Of a DNA stretch of 64,000 nucleotides, positions 56,901 through 64,000 are shown piece after piece. The stretch is from the NCBI GenBank assembly GCA_021018815.1, contig JAITYX010000046.1:1082001-1146000 (forward strand), given 5' to 3'. The stretch is from Talinum fruticosum. Lineage: Eukaryota; Streptophyta; Magnoliopsida; Caryophyllales; Talinaceae. The notes below the pieces were generated by a model that saw only the letters and a program-made list of their open reading frames with translations, was not told the origin of the DNA and ran no database searches. Position 1 is the stretch's first letter; every line of letters begins with the position of its first letter. Made by a program: the position numbers and the translations under genes.

Positions 56901-58112
56901 TGTTCACCTAGCCACAACCAAAACATATACATTAAGAAGAACAAACTTACAGTTCTCATATCTATCTATTCCATACCTACAAAGAAACCACGTGAATGGC
57001 ATCTCACACTATTGTTCACCTGGTAACAGGAAATGGCTACCAATCCTGACTCGATTTAAACAACCAAAGAGGACCAACTCCAACAATGAGAAAACAACTC
57101 CAATAATCAGATATGACTGAGGCAGCTCAACCAAGCCATTGTGAAATTTCAAATTTGAAACCAAAGTGCTCCTTCCATCACAGAGACAAAGAATCTATGT
57201 AAAGGGGAATTATGTATAGATCATAGTATTGGCTAAGTGAATCTCCTCATCTGAAGAGACAACCCCCTCCCCGGAAAAAAAAAAAAAAAGAAATTAAACA
57301 AATGAGGATTCCAGTATGGGTTTCGCATTGATACCTTCTAATACTCACGGATCATGTAACTACCTAATTGAGCCCTACTTTGGTTTTGTCTCACTAAATT
57401 ACGATACATATCATCGCTTAAACTGACACCCATGTTTCAATTTTCCATAATTTTTACCTTAAAATAAAGCACAAAGGATCATACCACCTAGTGCAGCTAA
57501 CCTTCTCTTTTGTCTCGCTATAGCATAATGTATATCACTACATCCACAAATGTGAAACCCATGTTCCAAGTTTGAACACAGTTGAAGGATCAACTACTTG
57601 CAATTCCTCAACATCGAATTACGGTCGATTAAATCGAGTGCTTGAATACTCCATGAATTGCCGTTAAGAGTCATTGTAAATGCAGGGGTAAGATAACATC
57701 AATCTAAATGCTTCCATATAAATTCAAGAATCTCATTACAACTGCACTGTTCCACGTGAAGTTAAGCACTCACCAATCGACTTAAGCTGACCCATAAGAA
57801 AATGCAACAACCCAAATTAGAGAAAAGTGTCACCAATTATCTTTCTAAATTCACACTCTACAAAGCAAAATTCAAAATGCGCAAGAGTTTACCTGCTCCA
57901 TTTTGGGGAGTGCCCACTGAAAACAGTCCATAATTTAGCTCCTGACGCTGAATTGGGTGAACAGAGACGCTGCCTTTACGGCCAAGGCAGGAGATTTGGG
58001 TCCTCTTTTTTCGAATTTGGAAGGACAAAGAACCGCTGTCGGGGAGAGAGAAAGAGGGGCACGAGCGAGAGGAAGATGAGAGAGAAGAAAGGTTCAACGC
58101 AGTGCTGGCCAT
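53916..58112 (-). CDS. PRPL23: Nuclear gene for plastid 50S ribosomal protein L23 (transit peptide plus L23A-type domain), three exons
   Basis: Exon 1 57893-58112, exon 2 55458-55781, exon 3 53916-54012 (minus); introns of 2111 and 1445 bases with GT...AG ends. Exon 1 starts at ATG 58112 and encodes a Ser-rich, acid-poor N-terminus (MASTALNLSSLSSSSRS...), typical of a chloroplast transit peptide. Exon 2 gives a linker and then the L23 core from about residue 118 (KYPRRMIDMYQILKVPV, TEAAIKNIAEENSLLFTVDV, RADKNMIKDAV). Exon 3 gives RPDGTKKAFIMLSKEYNASD and the end SIGIFPSSD. The core is of eukaryotic L23A type, not bacterial. L23 binds 23S rRNA at the peptide exit tunnel in plastids. Predicted size is about 213 residues; the spinach protein is about 198. 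One anomaly: a base is missing in the T5 tract at 55493-55497, which shifts the frame between KNF and the following GVKVRKVNT; either consensus error or a recent mutation. Confidence 0.9.
55493..55497 (-). other. One-base frameshift in exon 2 of the L23 gene
   Basis: The coding strand has TTTTT where six pyrimidines are needed (family pattern N-F-F-G-V-K). With the present sequence the frame runs into a TGA 18 bases on. Splice phases confirm the loss: exon 1 plus exon 2 is 544 bases, but exon 3 needs 545 to join AG|G as Arg. Confidence 0.85.
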
Positions 58113-58180
58113 GGCAGGGGAGCAGAAAGGGAGAGAGTGAGTTGAGTGAGGAGATTGAAATGGGATAAGCTCTTATCTAC
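58113..58180 (-). promoter_or_regulatory. L23 leader and proximal promoter with paired GATAAG (I-box-like) motif
   Basis: Upstream of the ATG the coding strand has a CT-rich leader (CTCACTCTCTCCCTTTCTGC), common in ribosomal protein genes. GATAAGCTCTTATC at 58164-58177 is a palindrome of the I-box core known from light-regulated nuclear genes for plastid proteins. No clear TATA box. Function inferred only. Confidence 0.4.
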
Positions 58181-58767
58181 TCTACAGTATGGAGACCCCT
58201 ACATACTCATTCGTTATAAGGGACACCGATGGATAGAAAACCATGATACAAACTGCCCACCGAAATACACTCTTCCACTACTTCGCCCAAAAACAAATGA
58301 AACGACCTTGAAGTTGACGATGAGTCGGAAAGAACAGATTCTACTGTCTAGTTGTGGTGGCCTGATTCGAGTCGGCGAAGTCTCTATGACGGCAGTGCGT
58401 CCCTGCAAAAGGCACGCCCGGGTGGATCCGGGAACGCCCTCCGACACTCAAATTAGTGAAGTAAAAGAGTCGACAAACCGAGGAAATTTTCCTCGAGGTG
58501 CTTGAAGAGGGTTTTTACCGAAAGGGTAAGGCTTTTCTCTAAGTAGAGACGATTTGTAAATTTTGCAAAGAATGACATATGATATTATAGTTTGGTGGAG
58601 AAGTTAGGTGAGTATTTATAGAGGAATAGATGAGGGGTAAAGCAATCATTTCATTGTAATTAGGTAGGAAACCTTAACCTTAATGGGGTTGAGGCCTTAC
58701 CGACTCATATGAAGGTAGACTTAGGCTGATACCTTAATTATCTCACCGATACCTTAATTACCTCCAT
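58181..58767. repeat. LTR-like fragment upstream of the L23 gene
   Basis: Contains ATTCGAGTCGGCGAAGTC, CCCTGCAAAAGGCACGCCCG, GGGAACGCCCTCCGACACTC and TATTTATAGAGGAATAG (58613), an arrangement I associate with plant LTR leaders. The element class is not determined. The segment 58728-58752 repeats 52418. It replaces most of the expected distal promoter of the L23 gene. Confidence 0.4.
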
Positions 58768-60475
58768 AGTCAACGGAAGTCCGAGTGTTGCGTACCAGGA
58801 AATTTCAAGCTCAAAATACCACATTTCACTTTCACCCAACCCGGACAAAGAGCTAAAGACATCAAGACAATGTTAGGCACCACGTTTCATGATCACAAGC
58901 ATCAAAATGTGGCGTTCAACTCCAAGACAGATCCGCCCGAGACACGGAGCTTCCTCCCTCAAAACAACGTCGTAGCTGGCGCCCCCTACCTGGTTTATTT
59001 CGCCTTGAAACGCGCGCATTTTGCCCGAGAATCCCATTGCAGCACGGAGGGGCTCGAAACCCTACAATGGTACCATATGGCCGAAGCCCCCAACCCTAGT
59101 TCCATCCAGTTCTATCCTTTCATTTCGGCCCGGTTTCACATCCGATTCGATTTTAGTTGTGGACTCGCTGACCAAAACTTAACCCTAGGTCATTTTATGA
59201 CCTAGCCTCTCCCTATAAATAGAGAGCTTAGACTCTCATTATGCATACGGCTCAAACCTAAGTATTACGTTGCTAAAGTTAGACTAAGAGCTATCGAATG
59301 TGCCTATCGGTATTTTGATCTCTTGGTCTCTTTTCAGCCTATTTCTATTCTACTCCCCATTCTAACTACATCCGAACTCTCCATCATTCATCTTTCTACC
59401 CACTCATCTCCATAAAAATTCATAAAAAGCCTCTTCATTTCGCAACCGTTGCATCACCGGATCCAGATTCGAGATCCAAATCGCGAGTGGGACAACCCGA
59501 GGGCACCAAATTGGCCTTCAAACCACGGTTTACTTGTTTATTTATTTTATTTATCATTTTCAATATTATGGAGAATTGTATCGCTTTTTAATTCCTCCCT
59601 GCTTGATGTAATCCTTTTAGTTTTCGCTTTCTTTTTTTCCACTTTTTTTTCTTGTCTTTTCGCTTTTACTTTCTTTATTGTTTTTCGTTTATGCCATTAT
59701 TGCTTTCATTATCATGTTTTGGTTACTTTTAGTTCCATATCGTATCATGTTGTGTGCTTGTGTTTAATGCGTTATTTAGATTCACTACTCAAACTAGTAA
59801 AGGTCATCATTTAACGGGCGGAATGGAAGTGCTTATCGCTAAGTTTCGTACCCTCACCCCGAATTCGATTCTTGGTTCTAGACCGATGGATTCATTTTTC
59901 ATCATTTTCGAGTCTTAATTTTCCTAAACTAAGATTGGAAGAGTAATATTTAATTTGTTTTTGTTAGTTTTTCATTCCTAAAAACTAGCGGCAACTTCTA
60001 TTTTCGATTTATTTCTATCAATTTGCTTCTCGGATTTTACGACTGAACAATTAAAAAAGGGAATTTCGAATCTGCCGGCCAAGCGAGAGACCGAGGCTGA
60101 CTTCCTCAACCATGGCTTGTGGGCAGCGTTGCCGACCACTAGGTGTAGACTGCCGCTTGCACCGAGTGATCGGTAGGTGAGGCTCGAGGTCCAAACTAGT
60201 GGTTTCACACCGGTTTGGCCCAAAAGCCTCACGATAAAGACATAAAACTCTAGTTTTTTATTTTTCGGTTAAGAAATAATATACCGAGACTTCGAAAATA
60301 ATTTCTATAATAAAACAATTCATAAAATCGCCACTCAATCTGATTTAATTCATTTTAACTTGATTTTGTAAGATTCGAAAATTTTAATAAAAGGTTCATC
60401 CCCATTCTTTAATAAACTTCTAAACAATCTTCAAAATCGAGTCTTTGAAAGAGAGACCTGATTGTGGTTCCTACA
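58768..60475 (+). repeat. Tat/Ogre-like LTR, plus orientation (5'-truncated)
   Basis: Inverted copy of the LTR at 61527-63320. Landmarks shared on opposite strands: AGTCAACGGAAGT (58768), CAAGCATCAAAA near 58900, CTATAAATAGAGAGCTTA (TATA box, 59213), CACCGGTTTGG near 60205, and the end GTGGTTCCTACA at 60475. The first 250 bases or so of the LTR are missing. The 58870-59205 ORF is inside the LTR and is not a gene. Confidence 0.78.
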
Positions 60476-61526
60476 GATGGCTATTCCTTTTAAGTCCTGC
60501 TCTCCGAAGGTCATGGTTGGAACCTTCATAGGTTAAGGTTGGCCGATTATCGGGACCTGCTGAGCACTTTGGAAATGGGCTTTCCGGGAAGAGGGAGTCA
60601 AGCCTCCCGCGAAGCCCTCGGTAATAGTGGCCATGACCCCGGTGGAGTCTTCTTCATCATGGCGCTTATCCCCATGGTTTAAGGAACCTCCTTGTGTTAC
60701 ATGGGCGCCTCTCTTAAGGAAATGTTTAATATGCCCGTTATCCGCCAGCTCCTTAAGCATCCTTTGTAATACACGACACTCGGTGGTGTTGTGTCCGATC
60801 TGCTCATGGAACTCGTGATATTTGTTGGAGGTTTGTGCTTTGGCTGGGTGGTCATGGGAGCCGGTTTGCTCAACATAGGGTGGCCCTTGATCTCCATAAG
60901 GATGCTCCCGGGATCGGTATTGAAGCGATAATCTACTTCGTACCCTTGGGACTTCTTATCATTCCTTGGATGGAACTTCTCATCCCCTTCCTTCCTCTTG
61001 GCATCTTCTCCCTCCTCGGCGCATATTTTTGTGGCCTGGATGAAATCAGCCGTTTTCCAAAGTGCCTTTGCCAAAATGGACACTTTTAACTCGGTAAAGG
61101 AGAATTTGAATCTCCCACTCCTAAGTCCTTAAGAGTTTGGAAGGTGGTGTAAGCGACTCCATCTTGTACGTTTGGAATAAGGACGACCTCTCCGTGAAAT
61201 CTTCGGACATAGTCCTTAAGAGTTTCGTTCTTTCCTTGCTTGATTTTGGAGAGCTGAATGCTAGTTCTCTTTTGCTTGCAACTTGCAATGAATTGTACCA
61301 TAAACTTTTCACACAACTCTTCAAAGGAGGAGATGTTTCCCTCGGGAAGGCCATTGAACTACTTATGCCGACCCCTTTCAAAGTGGCCGGGAAAAATCAA
61401 CAGTAGGTGGAATCATCTTCGTCCTGTACATACATGTGAGATTTATAGTACGACAAATGATCTTCCGGATCGGTTATTCCATCATACGGATCAATGTCTA
61501 ATACTCTTATCTTTTCCATGTGAGGA
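60476..61526 (-). pseudogene. Ty3-gypsy (Tat/Ogre-like) gag and protease start, minus, truncated at both ends
   Basis: Right to left: MEKIRVLDIDPYDGITDPED and HLSYYKSHM (61515-61435), the usual start of the gag core; CEKFMVQFIASCKQKRTS with LKDYVRRFHGEV (61316-61190), the Retrotrans_gag signature; FIQATKICAEEGEDAKRKEG (61045); YKGCLRSWRITGILNISLRE (60770, frameshifted from the KLLKELADNGHIKHFLKRGA reading); and TFGEQDLKGIAI at 60500, the protease-linked segment of Tat elements. Both ends stop exactly at LTR termini (TACA at 60475 and its mirror at 61527). Frame changes throughout. Confidence 0.82.
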
Positions 61527-63576
61527 TGTAGGAACCACGAGTCCCGCCCTTCGGAGGAAGAGGCCCAAGCTTCTCCACCAATTTAGCGGGTTTTAAATTT
61601 TTCTTTTTGATTTTTGAACATGAAAATGATTTTAGGGTTTTGAAGATGAAATTTAGAAAGTAGGGATGAATCTCTTATTTAGATTTCCGAATTTTATTAA
61701 ATCAAGTTAAAACGAATTAAATTAGATTGAGTGGCAATTTTATTTATTTTATTTTAGAAATTATTTTCAGAAATCTCGGGATACTATTTCTTAACCGAAA
61801 ATAAAGAAAATTAGGGTGTTCCATTTCTGCAGTGAGACTTAGGGTCAACTTGGTGTGAAAACACCGGTTTGGACTCGAGCCTCACCTCGCCGACCACTCG
61901 GTGTAGACACCAGCCTGCACCTAGTGGTCGGCACTACCGACCAGGGGCCACAGCCGAGGTAATAAGCCTCGGCCTCCGACCTGGCCAGCAGATCTAGAAT
62001 TCCCTATTTTTTATTATTCGATTAGAAAAGCCGAGAAGTAATTTCATAGAAATAAATCTATAACAGAAGTCACCGGTCGGTTTTTAAGAATAAAAAACTA
62101 ACCAAAAAAATGCTCTTCCAATATTAATATGGGAAAACTAAGTTGAAAAAGGCTAAAAAAAGTGAATCCATCGGTTTAGAATCGAGAATCGGATTCGAGG
62201 GCGAGGGTACGAAATGTAGGGATAAGCCCTTCCGTTACGCTCGTCAAACGACGACCATTACTAGTTTGAGTAGTGAATCTAAATAACATATTAAACACAA
62301 GAAAACAACATGCGATACTGGAACTAAAAACAACCAAAACATAATAATAATAATGAAAACGGTAAAGGAAAATAAGAAAAGTAATAAAGAAAGCAATAAC
62401 GAAATGAAAAGAAAAGCGGAAAGAAAAGAAAGCGAGAAATTAAAAGATTACATCGGGTGGGGAGGAATTTAATGTGATACAATTCTTTCTCCACAATACG
62501 GAAAACAATAAAAACATGAAATAAATAAATAACCATTGTGAAGTTTGAATTGGTGCCCTCGGGTTATCCCACCTATTGATTTGGATCTCGGATCTGGATT
62601 TGTTGATACGACGGTGGTGAATCGAGAGAGGATGTTTGTAAGTTTTGAGTGTAGGTAGGTATAAAAGTGTATGAATGATGGAGGTTTTGGGTTCGAGATA
62701 TAGGAAATAGGGGAAAGATTAGGAATAGGCTGAAAAGAGATCAAGAAATCATAATACAAAAGGGAGTATTCAATAGCTCTTAGTCGGGTTTCAGCAGCGT
62801 AATGTTAAGGAATGAGCCATTATACAAATGAGAGCCTAAGCTCTCTATTTATAGGAAATGTTAGGTCACAAATGACATAGGATAAGAATTTGAGCAGCCG
62901 TCCAAACCGAACTAGAATCAACTAAAAAATTGGTCCAAAAATGAAGGGATAAAACAGGATAGAATCGGAACCCGGGGTTCGGGGCGCCGGCCAAACGACA
63001 CCGTTCGGGGTCTTGCAATCCTTCTTTGCTACAATAGGATTCTTAGGAAAACGTAGCATTTAGAGGCGGAACAAACCAGGTTAGGGCGTTAGCCACGACG
63101 TCGTTTTGAGGGAAGAAGCTTCGTGTCTCGGGTGAACTGTCTTTGAGCTAAACACGGCGTTTTGATGCTTGTGATCATGAAACACGATGTCTAACATCAT
63201 CTTGATGTCTTCAGCTCCGTGTCTAGGTTGGACAAAAGTGAAACGCGGTGTTTTAAGTCCGGAATCTCTCGTACGCAGCGACCGAACTTCCGTTGACTCT
63301 GGAATCTCTTGTACGCGGCACCGGGCTTCCGTTGACTCTAAAGGTTTGACCCGGGCTTGGACCGTCGGAAAGAAAAGGGATTTTTGGACCGACCCAAAGC
63401 AAGAGGCTATTTATTTGGTGCTAAGGGGTTTTTGTGGTTTATTGGCTTCTATTGCACCAATCAAATACCGTCCGTGATCTAAATCCTAAAACAGGACTCG
63501 GAATTTCATCATCGGGCTAACAATATAAAATACAAAAATAAAATAGATAAGGGACGATAAAATTTAGGTGTTTACG
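61527..63576 (-). repeat. Tat/Ogre-like 3' LTR, minus orientation
   Basis: On the minus strand it starts (C)GTAAACACCTAAA at 63576 and ends GTGGTTCCTACA at 61527. TATA box CTATAAATAGAGAGC at 62850 (minus). A tandem duplication of about 40 bases (TACGCGGC/TACGCAGC...TTCCGTTGACTCT) lies at 63265-63345. The position of the polypurine tract on its right makes it a 3' LTR. Confidence 0.8.
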
Positions 63577-63592
63577 AGTTAGCCCCCACTTT
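63577..63592 (-). other. Polypurine tract before the minus-oriented LTR
   Basis: Minus strand AAAGTGGGGGCTAACT, immediately upstream of the LTR start, of the form typical of Tat/Ogre elements. Confidence 0.72.
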
Positions 63593-63676
63593 GACCGAGT
63601 CCGAAAGACGAAGGGTCAAAGTAGACACTAAAGGATATTTATCTTGATTGTGTGCATTGCTTCGAGCGTTGATTAT
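63593..63676 (-). other. Internal remnant of the Tat/Ogre-like element
   Basis: About 84 bases of non-coding internal sequence upstream of the polypurine tract, cut off by the next LTR. Confidence 0.5.
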
Positions 63677-64000
63677 TGTAACGCCCCCAAAACGTAACCA
63701 CATAAATAAGTAATCAACAGCGGAAGACTTGTAAATTGGGAGACGTTACTGCCGTTTTGAATGAAAACAAGGCAATTTCATTTGAGCAAAATAATTATTC
63801 AAATAATTTATGTAACAATCCAACCCAAATTTTTTCTTCGTAGAAAATGAAATCTTCAAAATGCCGAGGATCAGCTGGAGAGGAATCATGAGCCAAGAGA
63901 CCAAGGAAGGGACTAACATGCGTGGAGTAAAGACGAACAACCATACATCACTTCTCCGACCAAGCATTACCTTTTCTTCCTCTTTAAACTTTAGGTATGA
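63677..64000 (+). repeat. Start of another LTR (TGTAACGCCCC type, gypsy-like)
   Basis: TGTAACGCCCCCAAAACG is a common start for chromovirus (Tekay-like) LTRs, and ATCAACAGCGGAAGAC follows. The element continues beyond the window. Orientation taken from the TG start, but an inverted end cannot be excluded. Confidence 0.5.

Noticed and set aside
53916..58112. Ordinary cytosolic L23A gene
   Set aside because: Exon 1 encodes a Ser-rich transit-like peptide and lacks the Lys/Ala-rich L23A N-terminus, and the C-terminal IGIFPSSD end fits the plastid form.
58870..59205. 111-codon ORF starting MLGTTFHDHKHQ
   Set aside because: Entirely inside an LTR whose inverted copy does not keep the frame.
58768..63576. 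Autointegration product of a single cDNA to explain inverted LTRs
   Set aside because: One cDNA has only one outer CA end; both junctions here use CA ends, so two insertions are needed.

Overview
This is a plant nuclear chromosome segment, almost entirely transposable elements, with one recognisable host gene. That gene (53916-58112, minus strand) is a nuclear gene for the plastid 50S ribosomal protein L23: a chloroplast-type transit peptide fused to a eukaryotic (cytosolic L23A-type) L23 domain. This gene replacement is established for spinach, and plastid rpl23 is a pseudogene in several Caryophyllales, so the host is inferred to be a Caryophyllales species, probably spinach-like. No rRNA, tRNA, CRISPR or bacterial-type operon was recognised.

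Left part (1-26494): a four-deep nest of SIRE-type (Sirevirus-like) Ty1-copia elements of one family, with LTRs of about 1.4-1.6 kb. Each has a gag with one zinc knuckle, pol, then a third ORF behind its own TATA box, then a polypurine tract. Element B (1700-11249) is complete end to end and flanked by the duplication CAATG. It sits in the gag of element A (before 1 to 19148). A sits in the region behind pol of element C (19149-23341 visible). C sits in the gag of element D (23342-26494, reverse). Order of insertion: D, C, A, B. All copies are broken by stops and frameshifts.

Middle part (26495-36614): the 3' end of a Ty3-gypsy chromovirus G (minus) interrupted by another SIRE-type element E. 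The 3' LTR of E carries a 1.7 kb foldback insertion made largely of GTTGTAAGGA-like repeats. A fragment of a further SIRE copy, F, follows.

Helitron (36615-50352, minus): both ends are visible (5' TC..., 3' hairpin plus CTAG, between host A and T). It carries a decayed Rep/helicase gene and a decayed RPA1-like gene, which was itself split by a solo LTR (38185-40508, duplication TATAC). The Helitron splits F between the end of pol and ORF3.

Right part (50353-64000): the rest of F, 2 kb of unassigned sequence, the L23 gene, an LTR-like fragment, then two Tat/Ogre-like Ty3-gypsy LTRs pointing at each other across a gag-protease fragment, and the start of another LTR at the right edge.

Nothing here looks like a new multi-gene system. 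The points most worth following are the plastid L23 gene and its one-base frameshift, the conserved internal promoter in front of ORF3, a piece of antisense LTR used as filler across a deletion in B, the foldback element, and an odd pattern of CG/TA and CTG/CTCG differences between copies, which may be biology or consensus error.
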